Source: Longicatena sp. (lineage in GTDB: Bacteria > Bacillota_I > Bacilli_A > Erysipelotrichales > Erysipelotrichaceae). Taken from it: DNA of 20,545 nucleotides. The translations under genes and the position numbers were made by a program. Of this stretch, positions 7,895 through 15,088 are shown piece after piece (the stretch's first letter is position 1; the number at the start of each line of letters is the position of its first letter). The notes under the pieces were generated by a model. That model had not been told where the DNA came from. It made no database searches and saw nothing but the letters and a program-made list of their open reading frames with translations. The stretch covers positions 1 to 20,545 of the forward strand of contig JAHHST010000016.1 in the NCBI GenBank assembly GCA_020025055.1, read 5' to 3'.

Positions 7895-9218
7895 ACAATT
7901 ATGGATGGATGCTGCCAAAGCAAAAGGATTTTCTGAATTTGAAATATATGAACAAAGAAATACATCGACTTCTATTTCTATTTATGAACAAAAAGTAGAT
8001 TCTTATAGCATTAGTGACTGTGATGGTGTTGCGTTACGAGGAATTTATCAAGGTAAAATGGGAAGTTATTTTTTAGAAGAAGTAGAAGATAGCCAAATGG
8101 ATGATATTTTAAATCAAATGATTCAAAATACTAAAATTATCACATCGGATGATGAAGTAAAAATCTTAGCTCCAGCTAAGGAATATCCAGTTATAAATAG
8201 ACAAGAAACGACATTGTTAGAAACGGATAATAGTTTAAAAATACAAAAATTAAAAGAAATAGAAGATTGTTTGCAACATATGGATTCACGTATTTCCCAG
8301 GTAATGGCAACAAGTTATGGTGAAGCTAAAGGAATACGAAGTATTGTAAATACAAAAGGTATGAATTTATGTGATGAAGATAGTAATGCTTATATTATAG
8401 TAGAAGTATTAGCAAAAGATGGCGAAGATGCAAAAAGTGGATATGATTGGATGTATTTAAAAGATTTACAGGAATTAGATGTAAAATCTTTTGCGTCTAA
8501 ATTATGTAATAAGGTTGTATCAAAATTACACGCGGATGCGATTGAAAGTGGAAATTATCCAGTAGTAATGGAACGCGATGCTATGACATCACTTCTTGAA
8601 GCACTATGTGGATTATTTGATGGAGAAAATGCATATAAAGGTATTTCTATTTTGAAAAATCAGTTAAATCATCAAATTTTTGATGAAAAAATTAGTATTC
8701 ACGACAATCCTTTAATGGAAAATGGAATGAATAGCGTTGCATTTGATGATGAAGGTGTTGCTTGCTTTAGTAAAGATGTAGTGAAAGATGGTATTTTGAA
8801 AACATATTTGCATAATACAAAATCTGCAGATTTAATGAACACAACATCTACTGGAAACGGATTTAAAAATGGATACGGAGGAATTGTTGGAATTTCCCCT
8901 ACAAACTTTTATATTGAAAATGGACAAACATCTTATGATGATATGATTAAAAGTATGGAGCGTGGAATTATCGTAACTGGAATTACTGGTTTACATGCAG
9001 GATTAAATCCTGTTTCTACTGAATTTTCTTTACAATCAGAAGGATTTTATGTGGAAAAGGGACATATTGTTAAACCAATCAATTTATTTACGATTGCAGG
9101 TAATTTCATGGATGTTATGAAACATATTAAATATGTTGGTAATGATTTAAAAATGGGTATGAGTGGAATTGGTACTCCAAGTATTTTGTTTGAAAAAATC
9201 GCAATTAGTGGAAAATAA
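7887..9218 (+). CDS. pmbA: TldE/PmbA subunit of the TldD-TldE protease
   Basis: The 443-aa protein is homologous to TldD (the shared N-terminal 'SxYEQKVDSYSISDCDGVALRGIY' type region and C-terminal GNDLKMGMSGIGTPS region) but lacks the HExxxH zinc site. This is as expected for the non-catalytic partner. It forms the peptidase chamber with TldD. The ATG at 7887 has a strong GGAGGT at 7874-7879, seven bases upstream, within tldD. An earlier in-frame start at 7857 lies upstream of that site and would give a 38-base overlap, so it is rejected. A terminator follows the stop codon at once, closing a two-gene operon. Confidence 0.93.
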   Translation: MNKQLWMDAAKAKGFSEFEIYEQRNTSTSISIYEQKVDSYSISDCDGVALRGIYQGKMGSYFLEEVEDSQMDDILNQMIQNTKIITSDDEVKILAPAKEYPVINRQETTLLETDNSLKIQKLKEIEDCLQHMDSRISQVMATSYGEAKGIRSIVNTKGMNLCDEDSNAYIIVEVLAKDGEDAKSGYDWMYLKDLQELDVKSFASKLCNKVVSKLHADAIESGNYPVVMERDAMTSLLEALCGLFDGENAYKGISILKNQLNHQIFDEKISIHDNPLMENGMNSVAFDDEGVACFSKDVVKDGILKTYLHNTKSADLMNTTSTGNGFKNGYGGIVGISPTNFYIENGQTSYDDMIKSMERGIIVTGITGLHAGLNPVSTEFSLQSEGFYVEKGHIVKPINLFTIAGNFMDVMKHIKYVGNDLKMGMSGIGTPSILFEKIAISGK

Positions 9219-9221
9219 GAA

Positions 9222-9252
9222 AAAAGGCAGCGTTTTAAAATGCTGCTTTTTC
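9222..9252 (+). terminator. Intrinsic terminator of tldD-tldE
   Basis: An 11-pair stem with two G-U pairs (9222-9232 with 9241-9251) and an 8-nt TTTTAAAA loop, ending in a T-run. It starts four bases after the tldE stop codon. The A-rich left arm also gives a T-run on the minus strand. Confidence 0.8.
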
Positions 9253-9332
9253 TATAAATTAAAAAAATAGATATAAAATATCAAATCTTACATAATTTTA
9301 AGGATAAACTCATAGGAGGAAAGGCGTTTCTA

Positions 9333-9341
9333 TGATAAAAT
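9333..9341 (+). promoter_or_regulatory. Possible extended -10 promoter of the rlmN operon
   Basis: TGATAAAAT (TGn plus TAAAAT) lies 17 bases before the rlmN start in the 139-base gap after the tldE terminator. No -35 hexamer is recognisable at the usual spacing. A promoter is expected somewhere in 9253-9345 because a terminator lies upstream, but the exact site is uncertain. Confidence 0.4.
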
Positions 9342-9357
9342 AAAATACGGTGATAAA

Positions 9358-10407
9358 ATGAAAAGTTTATATGATTTTAATTATGATCAAATGAGTGAAA
9401 TGGCCCTAGAACACGGTTGGAAAAAATTTAGAGGTCATCAAATATTTCAATGGTTATACCGTAAACGTGTAACATCCATTGATGAAATGAGCGATTTGTC
9501 AAAAGATACTAGAGAAGTATTAAAACAAAATTATGATTTAAAGCCACTGACTTTAAGAGATAAACAAGTATCAAGTGATGGAACAACAAAATATTTATTT
9601 GCATTAGAGGACGGTTCTTTAATAGAAAGTGTGTTAATGCAATTTGATTATGGAAAAAGCATTTGTGTAACTAGTCAAGTTGGATGTAATATGTCATGTG
9701 CATTTTGTGCAAGTGGTTTAACGAAGAAGAAAAGAAATCTTACAAGTGGAGAAATGGTTTCTCAGGTATTGTATGTACAAAAAGATTTAGATGAAAAAAA
9801 TGATCGTTTAAGTCATATTGTGGTAATGGGAACTGGAGAGCCATTTGATAACTATGAAAATGTTATGAATTTTTTGAGTACGGTAAATCATGATCGAGGT
9901 CTAGGAATTGGAGCTCGTCATATTACAATTTCTACATGTGGTGTAGTGCCAAAAATTATGGAATTTTCAAAAGAACATACACAATATAATTTGGCAATAT
10001 CATTACATGCACCAAACAATGAATTACGTGATAAATTAATGCCAATTAATCATGCATATCCACTAGAAGAATTAATGAAAGCTGTTCATTATTACGCATC
10101 TGAAAATAATCGTCGATTAACATTTGAATATATTTTATTAAAAGGTGTCAATGATAAAAAAGAGCATGTAAAACAACTGGCAAAATTACTAAAAGGAATC
10201 AATGCTTATGTTAATTTAATTCCATATAATTCAGTAGATGAAAAAGGATTTAAAGGCGTTGATCATGAACAAGCTATGGTATTCTATGATGCATTAATGA
10301 AAGAGGGCGTACGTTGTACGATCCGTAAAGAACATGGGGCAGATATTGATGCAGCATGTGGACAATTACGTGTGAAACATTTACGTAAAGAAAGGAAGGG
10401 AAACTAA
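9358..10407 (+). CDS. rlmN: Dual-specificity 23S rRNA A2503 / tRNA A37 C2-methyltransferase RlmN
   Basis: RlmN is a radical-SAM enzyme that makes 2-methyladenosine at A2503 of 23S rRNA and at A37 of some tRNAs. The 349-aa protein has the cluster motif CNMSCAFC with C110, C114 and C117. C103 in ICVTSQVGC corresponds to the resolving cysteine and C334 in DIDAACGQLR to the methylated cysteine, so the ping-pong mechanism is intact. The GTGEPFDNY motif supports RlmN over other radical-SAM families. Cfr shares this cysteine set, but the housekeeping operon context favours RlmN. The ribosome binding site is weak (GGTGAT). It is the first gene of the operon leading to thiN; stp begins one base after its stop. 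Confidence 0.95.
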   Translation: MKSLYDFNYDQMSEMALEHGWKKFRGHQIFQWLYRKRVTSIDEMSDLSKDTREVLKQNYDLKPLTLRDKQVSSDGTTKYLFALEDGSLIESVLMQFDYGKSICVTSQVGCNMSCAFCASGLTKKKRNLTSGEMVSQVLYVQKDLDEKNDRLSHIVVMGTGEPFDNYENVMNFLSTVNHDRGLGIGARHITISTCGVVPKIMEFSKEHTQYNLAISLHAPNNELRDKLMPINHAYPLEELMKAVHYYASENNRRLTFEYILLKGVNDKKEHVKQLAKLLKGINAYVNLIPYNSVDEKGFKGVDHEQAMVFYDALMKEGVRCTIRKEHGADIDAACGQLRVKHLRKERKGN

Positions 10408-10408
10408 C

Positions 10409-11152
10409 TTGAAAAGTTATGGGAAAAGTCATATAGGACTTCGTCGTAAGAACAATCAAGATAGTATTTGCTTAGCTGAAAATAAAGGTGCATTGATTGC
10501 ATTTGTGTGTGATGGAATAGGTGGAGGAAAAGCTGGAGATATTGCAAGTCAACTTGCAGTATCTTCTATGAAAGAACAATTTTTAAATTCAAACATCGAA
10601 AATATGTGTGAAGAAGAAGTGAAAAATTGGATTTTTACAGCTATTCAAAAAGCAAATGATGATGTGCATGAAAAAGCCCAAACAAATGAAGTATATAAAG
10701 GTATGGGCACGACAATAGTAGGAATTTTGCATTGTCAAAATGTTACTTATGTTTTTAATGTAGGGGATTCTCGTGCATATGCGATTTATAAGGATGAGTT
10801 TAGTTGCTTAACACAAGATCATTCTTATGTAGCGGATTTAGTGAAACGTGGAGAGTTAACTGCTGAAGAAGCAAGGAGTCATCCAAATCGTAATGTATTA
10901 ACAAATGCTTTAGGAATTTGGGAAACATTAAAAATTGATGTAAATAAAATAAAAGAAGAGTATCAATCGATTCTAATTTGTAGTGATGGACTTCATGGTT
11001 ATGTTGATGAAAAATTTATTCATCACATTTTAGAAAGCAACAGTAGTGTTGAAAAAAAAGTTGATTTATTAATTCAGTCTGCTTTAGATGCAGGTGGATT
11101 TGATAATGTAAGTGTCATTGTACTAGAGAAGGAGAATTGCGATAATGAATAG
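10409..11152 (+). CDS. stp: PP2C-type Ser/Thr phosphatase Stp (PrpC)
   Basis: This Mn/Mg-dependent phosphatase reverses phosphorylation by the PASTA kinase encoded next. The 247-aa protein shows the PP2C metal ligands and motifs in order: RKNNQD with D18, VCDGIGGG with D35-G36, GMGTT, VGDSRAY with D120, SDG with D193 and FDN with D232. Translation appears to start at TTG (10409), one base after the rlmN stop, with GGAAGGG about eight bases upstream. No ATG or GTG fits, since the conserved N-terminus begins within a few residues. The rare start codon may set a lower output than the kinase, though this is inference. It overlaps prkC by 8 bases. Confidence 0.93.
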   Translation: MKSYGKSHIGLRRKNNQDSICLAENKGALIAFVCDGIGGGKAGDIASQLAVSSMKEQFLNSNIENMCEEEVKNWIFTAIQKANDDVHEKAQTNEVYKGMGTTIVGILHCQNVTYVFNVGDSRAYAIYKDEFSCLTQDHSYVADLVKRGELTAEEARSHPNRNVLTNALGIWETLKIDVNKIKEEYQSILICSDGLHGYVDEKFIHHILESNSSVEKKVDLLIQSALDAGGFDNVSVIVLEKENCDNE

Positions 11153-12821
11153 AGGAAACAATATGATTGCAGATCGCTATTTAATTAAAACAAGTCTTGG
11201 TGAAGGTGGAATGGCGGATGTTTATTTAGCTGAGGACGTAATATTAAATCGAGAGGTAGCGATTAAAATATTACGTGGTGAATTAAGTAAGGATCCTGTT
11301 ACTTTACTGCGTTTTCAAAGAGAAGCAAGTGCTGCAAGTAAATTAAATCATCCAAATGTTGTAGATGTCTATGATGTTGGTGAATATGAAGGGCATCATT
11401 ATATTGTTATGGAGTATGTACGTGGAAGAACGCTAAAGCAATTAATAAGTCAGCGTGGTGCATTACATAAAGAAGAAAGTATTAATATTATGATTCAATT
11501 AACAAGTGCAGTTCAACAAGCTCATGAACATAATATTATACATCGAGATATTAAGCCACAAAACGTTTTGGTAAAAGATGATGGAACAGTAAAAATTACG
11601 GACTTTGGTATTTCATTAGCACATGATGCAGTACAATTAACACAAACAGATGCGGTTTTAGGAAGTGCACATTATCTTGCACCAGAAACTACGCGTGGAG
11701 AATCTCCGACAAATCAAGTAGATATTTATGCGTTAGGAATTGTGTTTTATGAATTATTGACAGGAAGTGTTCCATTTAAAGGAGATAATCCAGTGCAAAT
11801 TGCGATGAAGCATTTGCATGAAGAAATTCCAAGTGTACGTGAATTTAATCCGACTCTTCCTCAGTCAATTGAAAATATTATTATTCGGGCAACTGCGAAA
11901 AATCGTAAATTAAGATATCAAAGTACAAAAGAAATGTTATATGATTTAGAACATTGTCTTAATCCAAATATGGCACATGTAAAAAAACTCGTTTTTGAAG
12001 AAGAACAAACAGATCCGACTTTAGTAATGGAAGATTGTAAACCAAAGGAGCAAAAACAAGTAAATAGTTCCAAGGTAGAAAAGAAAAAAGAAAATAAAAA
12101 AGGTAAGAAAAATAAAAAACCATTTATTTATGTAGGTATAGGAGTTCTTGTACTTGCCACAATAGTTATATTATTAAGTGTATTTTCTGTAAAAGAGTCC
12201 ATTGTTCCAAAACTTGTTGGTTTAAATGAGAATGAAGCAATGCAGATGTTAAATGATGCAAAATTTAAGGATATAGATATTGAACGGAAGTATTGTGAAA
12301 ATGTCGCAGAAGGAATTGTTGCTGAAGTTTATCCAAAAGAAGGTCAAAAGGTAAAACGAACACATGGAATTAAACTTGTGGTTTCGAAAGGTGTATTTTA
12401 TACAGTTGAAGATTTTACAAATCCAAATAGATATTATGAGGATGTAGAAAAAGAATTACGTACGAAAGCACCAAATATTAAATTAGTGGTAAAAGAAGTA
12501 GAAAGTACAGCATATCAACCAGGAGTTATTATTGAACAAAGCGGATTGGATGTTGGTGAAAAAATAGATCCACAACAAGAAGTAAAATTGTATTTAACAG
12601 TAACGAAACGAGTAGAATTTATGGTTGATTTTGTAGGGCGACCAGTGGATGAAGTAAAAGAAGAATTAGAAGCAAAAGGTATTTATCCAGTATTGGACAA
12701 ATTAGATATTCCTGAGGGTGAAGAAGATGTAGAAGAAGGAGTTGTGATCAAGTGTAATCCTGCAGAAGGAACGCTTTATAAACAAGAAGGCGGAAATACG
12801 ATCACATTGTATTATTATTAA
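11145..12821 (+). CDS. prkC: PASTA-domain Ser/Thr protein kinase PrkC/StkP
   Basis: This eukaryote-like membrane kinase senses cell-wall muropeptides or lipid II through outside PASTA domains and controls growth and division. Of 558 aa, the kinase domain (about 10-270) has the glycine loop LGEGGMADVY (18-27), K41, HRDIKPQN with D135 and DFG with D153. A lysine-rich juxtamembrane segment (about 300-326) is followed by one transmembrane helix (about 327-349) and three PASTA repeats (about 352-415, 418-488 and 490-558). PASTA counts vary; three is common in Firmicutes. The ATG at 11145 has AAGGAGA nine bases upstream. A second ATG at 11163 with AGAGGA also fits and gives a shorter, family-typical N-terminus. 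It shares one base with the rsgA start (TAATG). Confidence 0.95.
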   Translation: MNRGNNMIADRYLIKTSLGEGGMADVYLAEDVILNREVAIKILRGELSKDPVTLLRFQREASAASKLNHPNVVDVYDVGEYEGHHYIVMEYVRGRTLKQLISQRGALHKEESINIMIQLTSAVQQAHEHNIIHRDIKPQNVLVKDDGTVKITDFGISLAHDAVQLTQTDAVLGSAHYLAPETTRGESPTNQVDIYALGIVFYELLTGSVPFKGDNPVQIAMKHLHEEIPSVREFNPTLPQSIENIIIRATAKNRKLRYQSTKEMLYDLEHCLNPNMAHVKKLVFEEEQTDPTLVMEDCKPKEQKQVNSSKVEKKKENKKGKKNKKPFIYVGIGVLVLATIVILLSVFSVKESIVPKLVGLNENEAMQMLNDAKFKDIDIERKYCENVAEGIVAEVYPKEGQKVKRTHGIKLVVSKGVFYTVEDFTNPNRYYEDVEKELRTKAPNIKLVVKEVESTAYQPGVIIEQSGLDVGEKIDPQQEVKLYLTVTKRVEFMVDFVGRPVDEVKEELEAKGIYPVLDKLDIPEGEEDVEEGVVIKCNPAEGTLYKQEGGNTITLYYY

Positions 12822-13687
12822 TGGAAACGGCAAGAATTATAAAAATTATTTCAAATCAATATGAAGTTTTAAAAGAAAATGGAGAACATGTGCAGTGTGT
12901 TGCAATGGGAAAATTACGAAAACATAAAGCTCCTGTTGTAGGGGATATTGTACAGATTCAAAAGTTTGATTCGCAGGTAGGAATTCAAAAAATATTGCCT
13001 CGTAAAAACGAATTGATTCGTCCTTCTATCGCAAATGTAGATCAGGCGATTATTGTGATGTCATGTAAAGATCCTGATTTTTCTACAGTGTTAGTAGACC
13101 GATTAATCTTTTCGGTTTGTTATGCGAATATTAAACCGATTCTATGCTTTACAAAAATGGATTTAATTGAAGATGACGATGAAATTCATCAAAAAATTCA
13201 AGATTATAGAGAAAGTGGATATGAAGTTTATGAAAGTGGAAAAGGATATGCAAGCGATGAGTTAATTGAAGCATTAAAAGGGAAAATTAGTGTTTTAACT
13301 GGACAAAGTGGTGCTGGAAAAAGCTCATTGCTAAATCGTATTGATCCAACATTCCATTTACAAACACAGCAGATTAGTAAGGCACTAGGTCGAGGAAAGC
13401 ATACGACTAGACATTGTGAATTACATGAAATTGCAGGTGGATGGGTAGCAGATACACCAGGTTTTTCATCTATGGATTTTACCCATATGGACGGATTACG
13501 TTTACAGTCATGTATTCCTGATTTTTATCCTTATCTTCAACAATGCAAGTTTAATGATTGTATTCATATTGCAGAACCGAATTGTGTTATAAGACAAGCA
13601 GTGGAAGATGGAAAAATCAATCAAGAAAGATATGAGCACTATAAAGAAATTATTACTATGATAAAGAATGCAAAACCAAAATACTAA
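12821..13687 (+). CDS. rsgA: Ribosome small-subunit GTPase RsgA (YjeQ)
   Basis: RsgA checks late 30S assembly and releases on GTP hydrolysis. The 288-aa protein has an N-terminal OB-fold (about 1-65), a circularly permuted GTPase domain and a C-terminal zinc knuckle. The permuted order is visible: G4 TKMD at 111-114 comes before the P-loop GQSGAGKS at 161-168 and G3 DTPGFSS from D211. Zinc ligands are C242, C247, H249 and C255. The start ATG shares its A with the prkC stop codon, so translation is coupled. The stp-prkC-rsgA order is a conserved Firmicute block, and PrkC phosphorylates RsgA in B. subtilis, a known functional link. Confidence 0.96.
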   Translation: METARIIKIISNQYEVLKENGEHVQCVAMGKLRKHKAPVVGDIVQIQKFDSQVGIQKILPRKNELIRPSIANVDQAIIVMSCKDPDFSTVLVDRLIFSVCYANIKPILCFTKMDLIEDDDEIHQKIQDYRESGYEVYESGKGYASDELIEALKGKISVLTGQSGAGKSSLLNRIDPTFHLQTQQISKALGRGKHTTRHCELHEIAGGWVADTPGFSSMDFTHMDGLRLQSCIPDFYPYLQQCKFNDCIHIAEPNCVIRQAVEDGKINQERYEHYKEIITMIKNAKPKY

Positions 13688-13707
13688 ATGAATCTAGGAG
13701 GTAAATT

Positions 13708-14373
13708 ATGAAACAAGAATTAGTTATTTCACCATCAGTATTATCATTAGATTATGGGAATGTTAGTGAACAATTGAATATGTTAAATGCAACTCGTGCA
13801 AAATGGATGCATTTTGATGTAATGGATGGACATTTTGTGCCTAATCTAACATTTGGACCAGATATTTTAAAAGGTTTTAAAAAAGCAGTAGATATGTTTA
13901 TGGATGTGCACTTAATGATTACAGATCCTAAAAAATACGCACCAATTTTTATTAAAGCAGGTGCAGATTTAGTTACTTTCCATTTAGAGGCTGTCAAAGA
14001 TGTAGAAGAATGTGTAGAACTATGCAAAGAAATTCGTGCTTTAGGTGCAAAAGCAGGGGTTAGTGTAAAACCAAAAACTCCTGTAGAATCATTGTTGCCT
14101 TATTTAAATGAAATGGATTTAGTTTTAATTATGAGTGTAGAGCCAGGGTTTGGTGGGCAATCATTTATGGAAGATCAATTAGAAAAAGTACGCACATTAC
14201 GTAAATATATTGATGAACATAATTTACAAGTACGTATTGAAATTGATGGAGGAATTAATCAAAATACTGCAAAACTAGCAAAAAAAGCAGGTTGCGATAC
14301 ATTAGTTGCAGGTAGCTATGTATTCAAAAATAATATTCATGAGGCAGTAGAGTCATTGTTATGCGAGGAGTAG
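13708..14373 (+). CDS. rpe: Ribulose-phosphate 3-epimerase
   Basis: Rpe interconverts ribulose 5-phosphate and xylulose 5-phosphate in the pentose phosphate pathway. The 221-aa TIM barrel has the family signatures: SPSVLSLD near S10, HFDVMDGHFVPNLTFGP with metal ligands H35 and D37, DVHLMI with H68, MSVEPGFGGQ, and IEIDGGI with D180. D37 and D180 are the expected acid/base pair. A strong AGGAGGT at 13696-13702 precedes the ATG, the strongest ribosome site within this operon. The 20-base gap after rsgA contains no terminator. The end overlaps thiN by 13 bases. Confidence 0.97.
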   Translation: MKQELVISPSVLSLDYGNVSEQLNMLNATRAKWMHFDVMDGHFVPNLTFGPDILKGFKKAVDMFMDVHLMITDPKKYAPIFIKAGADLVTFHLEAVKDVEECVELCKEIRALGAKAGVSVKPKTPVESLLPYLNEMDLVLIMSVEPGFGGQSFMEDQLEKVRTLRKYIDEHNLQVRIEIDGGINQNTAKLAKKAGCDTLVAGSYVFKNNIHEAVESLLCEE

Positions 14374-14966
14374 TTTTAGTTTCAGGATTAGCAAAAGAAG
14401 TATATAGTAAAGAGGGTTATGATATAATTGGTATAGATTATGGAGCTTTTGTATGTGCAAAAGAGAATATACGTATGAAAGCTGCCATTGGTGATTTTGA
14501 TAGTGTTAATGAAGAACAGTTTGAAATGATAAAAACCATGTCAGATGAAGTGGAAAAGCTATCTGTACACAAAGATGAAACGGATACAGAAAAAGCAATA
14601 TTGTATGCAATAGAGAAGGGATATGAAGATATTATTTTATGCGGTGCCCTTGGCGGTCGTATGGATCATGAATTAGCTAATCTCTATTTGATGATGTATC
14701 GAGGCTATCCAATTACGATCGTTAATCAAAATAATCGTATGCGAGTATTAACAAAAGGGGTATACCAAATTCATAAAGAATATACATATTTATCAATACT
14801 TCCAATAGAACCATCATGTATAAGCGAAGAAGGAGTTGCTTATCCGTTGGAAAAAAGAACTATAACTTGTGAAAATATTTATACAATTAGTAATGAAATT
14901 TTAAATGAAACGGCAATTATAACGGTTCATGATGGAAAAGTTTTATTAATTGAATCAAAAGATTAA
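14361..14966 (+). CDS. thiN: Thiamine pyrophosphokinase
   Basis: ThiN transfers pyrophosphate from ATP to thiamine to give the cofactor TPP, used for example by transketolase in the same pentose pathway as rpe. The 201-aa protein has the catalytic-domain motifs GDFDS with D45 and D47, KDETDTEKA (71-79) and GALGGRMDHELAN (95-107). It is followed by the thiamine-binding beta-rich C-terminal domain. The first motif reads IDYGA rather than the common ADGGA, but the aspartate is kept. The start overlaps the last 13 bases of rpe with only a weak ribosome site, suggesting coupling. It is the last gene before a terminator. Confidence 0.92.
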   Translation: MRGVVLVSGLAKEVYSKEGYDIIGIDYGAFVCAKENIRMKAAIGDFDSVNEEQFEMIKTMSDEVEKLSVHKDETDTEKAILYAIEKGYEDIILCGALGGRMDHELANLYLMMYRGYPITIVNQNNRMRVLTKGVYQIHKEYTYLSILPIEPSCISEEGVAYPLEKRTITCENIYTISNEILNETAIITVHDGKVLLIESKD

Positions 14967-14990
14967 AGCGATAGTAAAATCGCTTTTTTT
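14965..14990 (+). terminator. Intrinsic terminator of the rlmN-thiN operon
   Basis: An 8-bp stem, AAAGCGAT with ATCGCTTT (14965-14972 with 14979-14986), a 6-nt loop and a T-run to 14990. The left arm begins inside the thiN stop codon. Confidence 0.85.
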
Positions 14991-14994
14991 ATAT

Positions 14995-15038
14995 ATAACA
15001 AGAATATTACAAAAGAATTATAAGAACTTTACAAAATA
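14995..15038 (+). promoter_or_regulatory. Four 11-bp direct repeats, probable response-regulator (Pho-box-like) site
   Basis: Hexamers ATAACA (14995), ATTACA (15006), ATTATA (15017) and TTTACA (15028) recur with an exact 11-bp period. The five-base spacers are also similar: AGAAT, AAAGA, AGAAC and AAATA. This matches the architecture of PhoB/PhoP-type sites (TTAACA-like hexamers separated by about five bases). The array ends eight bases before the TATAAT box and covers the place where a -35 hexamer would lie, as at activator-dependent promoters. The regulator is inferred, not identified. Confidence 0.5.
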
Positions 15039-15041
15039 TAT

Positions 15042-15047
15042 TATAAT
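15042..15047 (+). promoter_or_regulatory. -10 box of the nucleoside kinase promoter
   Basis: A perfect TATAAT lies 25 bases before the AAAGGAG ribosome site. No fair -35 hexamer exists at 16-18 bp (the bases there read TATAAG), which fits activation from the direct-repeat array just upstream. Confidence 0.6.
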
Positions 15048-15088
15048 AAAATTGAAAGATACATATCCTTTGAAAGGAGTGAGTGAAT

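Noticed and set aside
5141..9218. A toxin-antitoxin link between ccdA and tldD/tldE, since E. coli TldD/E degrades the antitoxin CcdA
   Set aside because: The name is a coincidence: this ccdA encodes a six-helix cytochrome-c-biogenesis-type membrane protein, not the small plasmid antitoxin, and no CcdB-like toxin is present.
9314..9343. AGGAGG followed by a tiny ATG-ATA-AAA-TAA frame upstream of rlmN as a leader peptide
   Set aside because: The spacing from AGGAGG to ATG is about 12 bases, the frame has three codons, and there is no attenuator-like hairpin; the bases are better explained as a -10 region.
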